Below the pieces are notes generated by a model. The model was not told the origin of the DNA and did no database searches. It saw only the letters and a program-made list of their open reading frames with translations. Of a DNA stretch of 64,000 bases, positions 52,290 through 59,214 are shown piece by piece. Every line of letters starts with the position of its first letter. The stretch's first letter is position 1. Source of the DNA: UBA2357 sp046295975 (GTDB taxonomy: Bacteria > Pseudomonadota > Gammaproteobacteria > Burkholderiales > Rhodocyclaceae). The stretch covers positions 71,035-135,034 of the forward strand of contig JBKBMG010000006.1 of NCBI GenBank assembly GCA_046295975.1. The letters run 5' to 3'. Made by a program: the position numbers and the translations under genes.

Positions 52290-53393
52290 CTACCACATCA
52301 TCACCGCGGTATCGCCCGAGCGGGCGCTGTAGTAGAGGCGCAGCCGCAGCACGTAGCGCCCGTCCTTGTACAGCCGCGGCTTGATGTGGGCGTTGGTGTC
52401 CTGTCCGCTGTCGTCGTCGGCGGTGACGTAGCGCAATTCGCCGTTGACCTCTTCGAACAGCACCATGACGGTGTCCGAGGCGCCAAAGGTGGCGATGTCG
52501 TAGCGGCGGGTGGCGCTCGGTACGATGTTGAAGTTGACCTGCTGCCCCGCTTCGATACGCAGCCGAACCGGCTTGATCGGCTCGAGCACGAGAACGTCGT
52601 TCTTCTTGATCGGTGGATAGAAGGTCTTGACCCACTCCTTGTCGCGCGCCGAGATACCGCCCGCCGGCATCAGTCCGTTGCGGTACTGGGCGGGTTCCTT
52701 GATCAGACCGGCGTCGAAGGGGTAGTGCATGACCGAGTTCGGATCCCAGTGCGACCCCTGAACCGCATCCGGGCTGATCTTGCGGATGATGTTGTGATAG
52801 GTGGTCTGACGGTCCCATAAATTTGGCGGGGCGGCCAGCGCCGCATAGACGGCGTCTTCGTCCCAGACGATGCCGGCGTTGGGGTTCTGGTGTTCGTGCG
52901 GAAAACCCAGGGTGTGCCCGATCTCGTGAATGGCCGTGTCGAGTTCGCGCGGGTGTGCGGCAATGTCCCAGCCGAAGTTCATCGTCCGCTCGTTGGTGCC
53001 GATGGACAGCACGTCGCGGCCGACGTAGGACCAGGCACCGTCACCGCGCTGGAAACCGATACGGACTTCGGCTTCGTCGGGCGTGGCGACTTCCTGGAAT
53101 TCCAGTCCTATTCCAATCTCTTTCCATGCCTTGAACGCCTTGCGCACCACCTCGAGTTCTGCCGCCTTGCCGGCCCAGCGCGCCGGCTGGGTCAGGAAGA
53201 GGTAGTGAAGCCGCGTGCCGTTCACCCATTTCTTGTCGTTCATGCGTATGAGCTGGGCGCGGTGGGGATTGACCTCGGCGCCAAACTCGCGCTCCTTGAC
53301 GGCCGGAAGATTGCAGTAACCGCGTTGCTCAGAGGCCGGTTCGGCGGGGCGCCCGCCCTTGGTCTTGCGGGTGGATTTCTTCTGGGTGACCAT
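52290..53393 (-). CDS. Astacin-type (M12A) zinc metalloprotease
   Basis: A 367-residue protein. The zinc site HEIGHTLGFPHEHQNP (HExxHxxGxxH plus E) is near residue 152, and the Met-turn SVMHYPFDAG about 218. The C-terminal 110 residues form a PPC-like beta domain (VRLRIEAGQQVNFNIVPSA, DIATFGASDTVMVLFEE). Unusually for this secreted family, there is no signal peptide: the N-terminus is Lys-rich (MVTQKKSTRKTKGGR). It may be exported by another route or act in the cytosol. It stands alone between ltaE and the thioredoxin-like gene. The 374-nt stretch upstream (53394-53767) holds no other gene. Confidence 0.87.
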   Translation of the reverse strand: MVTQKKSTRKTKGGRPAEPASEQRGYCNLPAVKEREFGAEVNPHRAQLIRMNDKKWVNGTRLHYLFLTQPARWAGKAAELEVVRKAFKAWKEIGIGLEFQEVATPDEAEVRIGFQRGDGAWSYVGRDVLSIGTNERTMNFGWDIAAHPRELDTAIHEIGHTLGFPHEHQNPNAGIVWDEDAVYAALAAPPNLWDRQTTYHNIIRKISPDAVQGSHWDPNSVMHYPFDAGLIKEPAQYRNGLMPAGGISARDKEWVKTFYPPIKKNDVLVLEPIKPVRLRIEAGQQVNFNIVPSATRRYDIATFGASDTVMVLFEEVNGELRYVTADDDSGQDTNAHIKPRLYKDGRYVLRLRLYYSARSGDTAVMMW

Positions 53394-53767
53394 GGCGTGG
53401 CTCCTGGGTGGCAGGTGATCTCCGCGTGGAGAAGAGTCGGCCTCGGAGCCCGGTTGGCCGAGTTCGCACGGCCGAGGTTGGCTGGATATGGACTCGGTAT
53501 AGGCCGGGAAAGTCGCCGCGTAAAGGGAGGATGCATTGAGGGGCGCGGTGCAGGCGGTGCGGCGACGGTCATCGTGGCGGGCGCCGACTCACGTGGCGCG
53601 GCTGCTGGACTTCGGTCAAACTGTTGGCGCGTCGGCGCAGCCCCATGCAGCAACCCCCAGTCGGTAGTTGCCGCTGCAGGTTGGGGATGGTCGACCGCCC
53701 GTTCAATTCGGATCCGGGCTCGAACAGCCTTTTTTGCCGAGCGTGTGTTTGCATCCAGATCAGACCG

Positions 53768-54178
53768 ATGCCCCAACTCCCAATACCCAACGTCCCGACA
53801 TTCGCTACCCACCTCCAAGGCAGTGATCCCCGCCGGCTGCAGGTGGTGGCGCTGTGCGCCGAATGGTGCGGCACCTGCCGTGGCTTTCGCCCGCTGCTGG
53901 CGCGCCTTGCCGAGGTTCATGCGGACGTCGCGTTTTCGTGGCTTGACGTCGAGGACGAGGCCGAGCATGCCGGCGACCTCGACGTCGAGACCTTTCCCTG
54001 CCTTGCCGTATTCCGCGACGGCGTGCCCCTCTACTTCGGTGCCGTGGTGCCGCTGGAGGACGTGGTCGGCCGCCTGGTCCGCTCGCTGGCCGAGCCGGGC
54101 GCCGCCGTGGCGGATGTGCCCGAGGACGTATGGCGGCTCGGGCGGACGCTCGTGCGTGGGGTGGAACGGGACACTTAG
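53768..54178 (+). CDS. Thioredoxin-like protein
   Basis: A 136-residue cytoplasmic thioredoxin-fold protein with the active site LCAEWCGTCRGFRPLL (CGTC, about 35-40) and ETFPCLAVFRDGVPLYFGAV with a cis-proline neighbour. Longer and more diverged than housekeeping thioredoxin. The ATG at 53768 is used; upstream open sequence is Cys/Arg-rich and unlike a thioredoxin N-terminus. Its target is unknown. The iron-regulated promoter of the sigma-factor gene lies just downstream. Confidence 0.88.
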   Translation: MPQLPIPNVPTFATHLQGSDPRRLQVVALCAEWCGTCRGFRPLLARLAEVHADVAFSWLDVEDEAEHAGDLDVETFPCLAVFRDGVPLYFGAVVPLEDVVGRLVRSLAEPGAAVADVPEDVWRLGRTLVRGVERDT

Positions 54179-54212
54179 CAAACAGGTTGCCAAGTGTGAT
54201 GGAATACATAAA

Positions 54213-54231
54213 AATAATGAGAGTCATTCTT
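54213..54231 (+). promoter_or_regulatory. Fur-box-like sequence overlapping the ECF sigma-gene promoter
   Basis: The 19 bp AATAATGAGAGTCATTCTT match the Fur consensus GATAATGATAATCATTATC at 14 positions, including the TAATGA and TCATT arms. A weak -35 (TTGCCA, 54187-54192) and an AT-rich -10 region lie immediately upstream, so Fur binding would block transcription of the sigma/FecR genes when iron is sufficient. Confidence 0.65.
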
Positions 54232-54359
54232 ATTGATGTTGTGTGGTGTCGCAACGCTTGATGAGCCCGGGCGTATGCGCTTGCTACGCGGCCTTGTGGT
54301 CGCGCGACACCGTTCTGAAGCGGCCCCATCCCTTCGCCGGGCCGAATGCGAGGTACGTT

Positions 54360-54953
54360 GTGACGATCCTGCCGGCCGGCATTGTTGACGAGCTTGTCCT
54401 GCACTATCGCGATCTGCGCCGGATGCTTGTCTACCGGCTACGCAATGAGGAGGATGCAAACGATATCGCTCAGACGAGCTTCGAACAGGTATATGCGCGC
54501 GCCTTGCGCACGCCGATCGAAGGCGTCATCGAGTCGCCGCGGGCCATGTTGTTCAAGGTTGCACACAACCTCGTGATCGACGAAATGCGCCACCGCAAGG
54601 TGGTGCAGGCCTGGATCGAGGATCGCGGGGCCGTCATGGCGAATGCGGCCGCGCCATCGTCCGAACATGTGGTTGCCTATCGTCAGTTGGCGGAGCGCGT
54701 GGTGGCCCAGCTCGAATCGCTGCCTGCGAGGCGGCGCGAGGTGTTCTTGCTCTTTCGCGCCTATGGGTTCAGCCGATCGGAGATAGCGGAGCGTCTTGGC
54801 ATCACTGAAGCGTCGGTGACCAAGCATGTGGTGCGCGCAAGCGTGGACTGCGCGAAGGTGTTTGGCGATCTGCGCACGCAGATGTCCGGGGCGGTCGAAT
54901 TCCTGCCTCCTGCGTCCGAGGAGTCCCCCGACGGAAGTGCGTACGGTGGCTGA
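54360..54953 (+). CDS. ECF-family sigma factor (FecI/PvdS-like)
   Basis: A 197-residue ECF sigma factor. Region 2 has LVLHYRDLRRMLVYRLRNEEDANDIAQTSFEQVYARAL, and region 4 has LPARRREVFLLFRAYGFSRSEIAERLGITEASVTKHV. It probably switches on the siderophore genes under iron limitation. I choose GTG at 54360 because GAGG lies 6 nt upstream and the family N-terminus follows; in-frame GTG/ATG codons at 54243 and 54261 are upstream alternatives without a ribosome site. It precedes a FecR gene (overlapping) and a Fur-like box lies upstream. Confidence 0.9.
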   Translation: MTILPAGIVDELVLHYRDLRRMLVYRLRNEEDANDIAQTSFEQVYARALRTPIEGVIESPRAMLFKVAHNLVIDEMRHRKVVQAWIEDRGAVMANAAAPSSEHVVAYRQLAERVVAQLESLPARRREVFLLFRAYGFSRSEIAERLGITEASVTKHVVRASVDCAKVFGDLRTQMSGAVEFLPPASEESPDGSAYGG

Positions 54954-55956
54954 GCGGGACGAAGTGGTTGAGAAACGCGTCGAATATGCTCTGGCGCAGC
55001 TCGTAAGAGCCGAGATCGACGCGGCTGATCGCGCGGCAGACATTCATGCCCGACTGGAGCGATGGCGGGGCCGCAGCGCGGACAACGAGACGGCCTGGCA
55101 GGAGGCCCGGCGGCGCTGGGCCCTGCTGTCGGAGATGGCGCCGGCGTTGCGGGAAGGGTTTGGTGATGTTGGCGCGCACGCCGGTGGCGTGCGTGCTCGT
55201 AGGCAAGTGCTGCTGGCAATGGGCAGCGTCTCCCTCGTCGGGCTGCTGTCGGCAGGGTTGCTCTACCGGCAGAAGGCCGATTTCATCGCCCAGTACGCAA
55301 CCGGAATCGGGCAGCTTCGGGAGTTCGTGCTGCCCGATGCGAGCGCAGGCCATGCATCGACAAGCGTTACGCTCAACGCCGCAAGCGCGATCGAGATCGA
55401 GTTGACCGCGCGGGCGCGGCGCGTGCGCCTGGGGCACGGTGAGGCGCGCTTCGATGTTGCCCGCGATGAAGATCGCCCCTTTGTGGTGGAGACGCGTTTC
55501 GGACGTGTCACCGTACTCGGGACAAGGTTCTCGGTAGCGGATCGCGGCGGCGTGCTGACGGTTGCAGTGGAAACAGGGCGAGTCCGTTTTTCCCAGCGAT
55601 CGGGCGGTTTGCGGTTTTGGCGTCGAATGCCCGAGCTGGAGCTGACCGCCGGTGACGTGGTCAGTCTGCGCGACGGTTCGCTGGAGGCGGTGCGCCGTGC
55701 AGACGTCGCAGCCTTGCACGCGTGGTCGGACGGGTGGTTGGTTTTCGAGAACGCCCGCTTGGACGACGTTGCACATGCAATCAATGCCTATCGCCCCACG
55801 GCAGTGCGTATCGCCGATCCCGGAACGGCAGCGTTGCGATTTACTGGGCGGTTCAGGGCCGCCGACACCGACGCGCTGCTTGGGGCTTTGCCGGAGTTGT
55901 TTCCTCTGGCAGCGGTGATGCATGCGGACGGCAGCGTGGAACTGCATCCGCGTTGA
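54946..55956 (+). CDS. FecR-family transmembrane anti-sigma factor
   Basis: A 336-residue inner-membrane sensor of surface signalling. It has an N-terminal DUF4880 region (about 5-70, with VRAEIDAADRAADIHARLERW and NETAWQEARRRWALL), one TM helix (VLLAMGSVSLVGLLSAGLLY, about 90-109) and a periplasmic FecR domain (LGHGEARFDVARDEDRPFVVET and FGRVTVLGTRFSV). The C-terminal part has ADTDALLGALPELFPL. It normally binds the ECF sigma factor until a TonB-dependent receptor signals; no receptor is in the window. The start at 54946 is GTG, overlapping the sigma-gene end, with GGAAG 8 nt upstream; another GTG is at 54937. Confidence 0.87.
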   Translation: MAERDEVVEKRVEYALAQLVRAEIDAADRAADIHARLERWRGRSADNETAWQEARRRWALLSEMAPALREGFGDVGAHAGGVRARRQVLLAMGSVSLVGLLSAGLLYRQKADFIAQYATGIGQLREFVLPDASAGHASTSVTLNAASAIEIELTARARRVRLGHGEARFDVARDEDRPFVVETRFGRVTVLGTRFSVADRGGVLTVAVETGRVRFSQRSGGLRFWRRMPELELTAGDVVSLRDGSLEAVRRADVAALHAWSDGWLVFENARLDDVAHAINAYRPTAVRIADPGTAALRFTGRFRAADTDALLGALPELFPLAAVMHADGSVELHPR

Positions 55957-56096
55957 TCTGAACTTCTGTCTGTCTCCTGCCTGGCAGGATTGCCCGGTTG
56001 CATTTTGTTAGAATGCTTCGCGCGGGCTGCGGCGCGGCGGCCATTGATGGCGCACAGTGGCCGTATACAGCGCTTTGTCGGCGAAACCAGACAGTG

Positions 56097-56324
56097 ATGA
56101 CGACGAATTCAAACACCGGTGGTTCACTGTGGACACAGGCCGTGCATTGGGTCTTGTGCGAACACGAGGGCAGGCTCGACGAAGCGGCGCGTGCGGAGTT
56201 GCGATGCTGGCTTGGCATCTCGTCCGCCCACCGTGCCGCCTATGAGGAGGCCTCGCGGCTATGGCTGCTTACTGGTCTCGTTCCGCCGCAAGGCGCAGTA
56301 GATGAGCCTGAGCTTTCCGCTTGA
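56097..56324 (+). CDS. Free-standing DUF4880 (FecR N-terminal domain) protein
   Basis: A 75-residue protein that is only the cytoplasmic N-terminal domain of FecR proteins: LWTQAVHWVLCEHEGRLDEAARAELRCWL, then HRAAYEEASRLWLLTG. It has no TM helix or periplasmic domain, so it would be a soluble cytosolic protein. The FecR just upstream has its own DUF4880, so this is an additional copy, perhaps a second anti-sigma or a stripped remnant of a duplicated FecR. It lies between FecR and the candidate ECF promoter. ATG at 56097 has weak ribosome-site support. No further FecR remnant follows. Confidence 0.65.
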   Translation: MTTNSNTGGSLWTQAVHWVLCEHEGRLDEAARAELRCWLGISSAHRAAYEEASRLWLLTGLVPPQGAVDEPELSA

Positions 56325-56433
56325 GCTACAAGTTTCGAGCGGGGGGGAACGCAGTGCAACGCTGCGTTGATTCGAAAATAGGATATTCCGCGGCCGGCTT
56401 CCGGTACCAGGCATATCGCCCGTCAGTTCATCC

Positions 56434-56458
56434 TAAACAACTCAAGTCGTCGCTCGTC
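56434..56458 (+). promoter_or_regulatory. Candidate ECF (OrbS/PvdS-type) promoter for the siderophore operon
   Basis: TAAA (56434-56437), 17 nt, CGTC (56455-56458), the form of promoters used by iron-starvation sigma factors such as OrbS of Burkholderia (TAAA...CGTC) and close to PvdS (TAAAT-N16-CGT). Predicted transcription start about 56465, leaving about 60 nt before the mbtH ATG. The spacing and elements fit the sigma factor encoded just upstream. Confidence 0.6.
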
Positions 56459-56526
56459 ATGTGAATGAGACGCGCCATCGTTTCGGTGGCGCCGATCGCA
56501 ATACCCATTTCTCGCGAGGTATGCAC

Positions 56527-56781
56527 ATGACCAGTTGTTTCGACCGCGAAGACGAGACCTTCATCGTCCTCGTCAATCATGAAGAGCAGTACTCCATCTG
56601 GCCGCACTGGAAAGCTGTCCCGGGCGGCTGGAAAGCCGTCGAGGGCGTGAAAGGGGACAAGAAGACCGTCCTCGACTACGTCGAGCAGACCTGGACCGAC
56701 ATGCGGCCACTGTCCCTGCGCAAGTGGATGGACGAGCAGGCCGCCGAGACATCTCAAGAAGTCGCCAACGCCGAACAATGA
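56527..56781 (+). CDS. MbtH-family protein
   Basis: An 84-residue chaperone that binds and activates NRPS adenylation domains. Family markers are FIVLVNHEEQYSIWPHWKAVPGGWK and YVEQTWTDMRPLSLRKW. ATG at 56527 is used because GAGG sits 7 nt upstream; the ATG at 56521 is too close to it. First gene of the NRPS operon, overlapping the thioesterase gene by 4 nt. Confidence 0.95.
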   Translation: MTSCFDREDETFIVLVNHEEQYSIWPHWKAVPGGWKAVEGVKGDKKTVLDYVEQTWTDMRPLSLRKWMDEQAAETSQEVANAEQ

Positions 56782-57527
56782 GCGCCATGCGGCCGCCGGT
56801 CATCGACTTGTTGTGCCTGCCCTGCGCGGGCGCCAGTGCCACCATGTACCTGCGCTGGCGGCGTCTGCTGCCGGAGTGGATCCGGGTGGTGCCGGTGGAG
56901 TTGCCTGGACGCGGCAGCCGCCTGGGCGAGCCCTTCGTCGAGAACTTCGACGCCCTCGTTGCGCGCCTGACGGATGAGGTTGCGCAACTGGCGGGCAGCC
57001 GATGGGCGCTGTTCGGGCACAGCATGGGTGCGCTGCTGGCGTATGGCGTTGTGCGGCGTCTGCAGAGGGCGTCAATGCCGCCGCCGCAGGTTTTGTTCGT
57101 ATCCGGGAGCCCGGCGCCGTCGCGGCGCGATCCCGACCGCTTCGCAGGCAAGGACGACGATGTCGCGCTGATTGCCGATCTACGCAAGCAGGGTGGGACG
57201 CCCGATGAGGTGTTCGAAAACCCAGAACTGCTGCGCATCACACTGGATACCCTGGGCGCCGACTATCGCCTGTGTGAGAGCTTCGCCTACCGCCCCGGTA
57301 CGCCTTTTCACATGCCGATGCATGCCTTTGGCGGTCGCGACGACGACATTGAGCGCGAACGCCTGGAAGCGTGGCAGGCAGAGGCGGGCGGGCCATTCTC
57401 GCTGCACTGGTTCGATGGTGGCCATTTCTTCATCCGTCATCACGAGAAGTCGGTACTGCAAGCCGTCGTGGGCAGCCTGCTCCAACATCTCGCCGGAGGT
57501 CGCCATGCGGGCGCTGTCCTTGCCTGA
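56778..57527 (+). CDS. Type II thioesterase of the NRPS operon
   Basis: A 249-residue alpha/beta hydrolase that removes mis-primed or stalled groups from carrier domains. The nucleophile elbow is LFGHSMGALLAYG (Ser about 82), with a catalytic Asp expected in the HAFGGRDDDIERERLEAW region and His in DGGHFFIRHH. The start ATG overlaps the mbtH stop (ATGA), and its 3' end overlaps the next gene by 23 nt. It is an editing, not a product-releasing, enzyme. Confidence 0.94.
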   Translation: MSAMRPPVIDLLCLPCAGASATMYLRWRRLLPEWIRVVPVELPGRGSRLGEPFVENFDALVARLTDEVAQLAGSRWALFGHSMGALLAYGVVRRLQRASMPPPQVLFVSGSPAPSRRDPDRFAGKDDDVALIADLRKQGGTPDEVFENPELLRITLDTLGADYRLCESFAYRPGTPFHMPMHAFGGRDDDIERERLEAWQAEAGGPFSLHWFDGGHFFIRHHEKSVLQAVVGSLLQHLAGGRHAGAVLA

Positions 57528-58194
57528 AGCGGTACCCGCCGGGGTTGAGGTCTGGCTGCTCGAGCTGGATCTGGATGCGCCCGTGCCCGAGGCCGACTGG
57601 CGTTTGCTGAGCGACAACGAAGCCGCGCGTGCCCATCGCTATCGCCGGCATGAAGACCGCCTGCGCGCAGTGGCTACCCGCGCGGCGCTGCGCCGCCTGC
57701 TCGGTGAGCGTCTGGACCGGCCCCCAGCGTCGCTCAGCTTTGATGCGAATCTCCATGGCAAGCCCCGCTTGCCCATCGGCACCGGGATCGAGTTCAACGT
57801 CGCGCATTCGGGGCGCTGCGCGCTGATCGCCGTCGGTGTTGCACCCGGTCTTGCCTCCCTCGGGGTGGACGTCGAACAACATCACCCCGCCATCGATTTC
57901 GATGCGCTTGCAGCCCACGCTCTGACTGCGAGCGAACGTGAATGCTTGCCAGCGCGTGACGATACCGAACGCTTCGTCGCCGACTTCTTCCTGCGCTGGG
58001 CCGGCAAAGAGGCGGTACTCAAAGCCGTGGGCGTGGGTATCAGTGAGAACCTGCAACGGATATCGATCCAGCCGCGTGCTGACGGTGGGCTCGACGTGCA
58101 AGACGAGAAAGTGGAGTGGCCGTTGCTGCGGGCGCATGTCCTGGACGTGCAGCCCGACTACGCAGCCGCCTTGGCATGGCAACTGAAGGAATGA
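57505..58194 (+). CDS. Sfp-type 4'-phosphopantetheinyl transferase
   Basis: A 229-residue PPTase converting apo carrier proteins to holo form using CoA. The signature segments LGVDVEQHHPAIDF (Mg-binding Asp/Glu) and FLRWAGKEAVLKAVG (WxxKEAxxK) are intact. GGAGG lies 6 nt upstream of the ATG at 57505, which is inside the end of the thioesterase gene. It presumably arms the carrier domains of the following NRPS. Confidence 0.94.
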   Translation: MRALSLPEAVPAGVEVWLLELDLDAPVPEADWRLLSDNEAARAHRYRRHEDRLRAVATRAALRRLLGERLDRPPASLSFDANLHGKPRLPIGTGIEFNVAHSGRCALIAVGVAPGLASLGVDVEQHHPAIDFDALAAHALTASERECLPARDDTERFVADFFLRWAGKEAVLKAVGVGISENLQRISIQPRADGGLDVQDEKVEWPLLRAHVLDVQPDYAAALAWQLKE

Positions 58195-58196
58195 TA

Positions 58197-59186
58197 ATGA
58201 ATGCGCTGCTCACCCCGCAACCGACTCAATTCGAACGTATCGCGCCCCCGGGCAGTTCGTTGCCGGCGCTGATCACCCCATCCGCGCCTGGCGAGTCGCT
58301 GCTCGACGTCTTGTCGCGCCTGCGCCCGCAGATCGAGAGGCTGGTCGCCACGGTCGGCGGCGTGTTGCTGCGCGGCTTCGACGTGCCTTCGGTTGACCAG
58401 TTCCGCCAGTTCGCAGCCGCCTTCGGCCATCCGCTGCTTACCTATGAGTTCGGCTCCACACCGCGCACGGCCGTGGGCGGCGGCGTCTACACCACTACCG
58501 AGTACCCGGCCCACCAGGCGATTCCGCTGCACAACGAACAGGCCTATACGCGCATGTGGCCAATGAAGGCCTGGTTCCACTGCGTGACGCCGGCGACCGA
58601 AGGCGGTGAAACGCCGATTGCCGACAGCCGGGCGATTTACCGGCGCATTCCCGAGTCGATCCGGGATCGCTTTGCTCCCGGGATCATTTACGTTCGCAAC
58701 TACGGCGATTTCGATGTGCCCTGGCAAAAGGTGTTTAACACCGACAGCCGCGCCGAGGTCGAGGCGTTCTGCCGCAAGGCCCGCATCGACTGGAAGTGGA
58801 AGCCCGACGGAGACCTGCGCACGAGCCAGCTGTGCCAGGCCGTCGAGACCCACCCGGGGACCGGTGAGACGGTGTGGTTCAACCAGGCCCACCTCTTCCA
58901 CATCTCCAATCTTCAGCCCGAAGTGCGCGAGTCGCTGGAGGAGTTGCTGGGTATCGAGAACGTGCCACGCAACACCTATTTTGCCGACGGCTCGCCCATT
59001 CCCGATGCGGTGCTCGACGAGGTGCGCGCCGTGCTGGATGCCGAGACGGTGTCGTTCCGCTGGGAAAAAGGCGACGTGTTGATGCTCGACAACATGCTTG
59101 CGGCCCATGCCCGCTCGCCGTTCAAGGGGCCGCGCAGGGTTGTTGTGGCGATGGCCGAGCCTCAAGACAACCTCGGCCGCTTCTGA
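58197..59186 (+). CDS. TauD/TfdA-family (SyrP-like) Fe(II)/2-oxoglutarate hydroxylase
   Basis: A 329-residue non-haem iron dioxygenase. The iron triad is visible: HNEQAYTRMWP (His-x-Glu, about 112-114) and a distal His in NMLAAHARSPF (about 303), followed by the 2-oxoglutarate-binding Arg in GPRRVVVAM. In NRPS clusters such stand-alone enzymes hydroxylate aspartate (giving beta-hydroxyaspartate, a photoreactive Fe(III) ligand) on a carrier protein; the exact substrate here is inferred. ATG at 58197 follows AAGGA; an ATG at 58191 overlaps the PPTase stop. Confidence 0.9.
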   Translation: MNALLTPQPTQFERIAPPGSSLPALITPSAPGESLLDVLSRLRPQIERLVATVGGVLLRGFDVPSVDQFRQFAAAFGHPLLTYEFGSTPRTAVGGGVYTTTEYPAHQAIPLHNEQAYTRMWPMKAWFHCVTPATEGGETPIADSRAIYRRIPESIRDRFAPGIIYVRNYGDFDVPWQKVFNTDSRAEVEAFCRKARIDWKWKPDGDLRTSQLCQAVETHPGTGETVWFNQAHLFHISNLQPEVRESLEELLGIENVPRNTYFADGSPIPDAVLDEVRAVLDAETVSFRWEKGDVLMLDNMLAAHARSPFKGPRRVVVAMAEPQDNLGRF

Positions 59187-59214
59187 TCACGGCATCGACT
59201 TTCGAGGACGTACG

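Noticed and set aside
54243..54359. Upstream GTG/ATG starts for the ECF sigma factor
   Set aside because: They add about 39 residues unlike any ECF N-terminus, have no ribosome site, and the downstream GTG at 54360 has GAGG at proper spacing.
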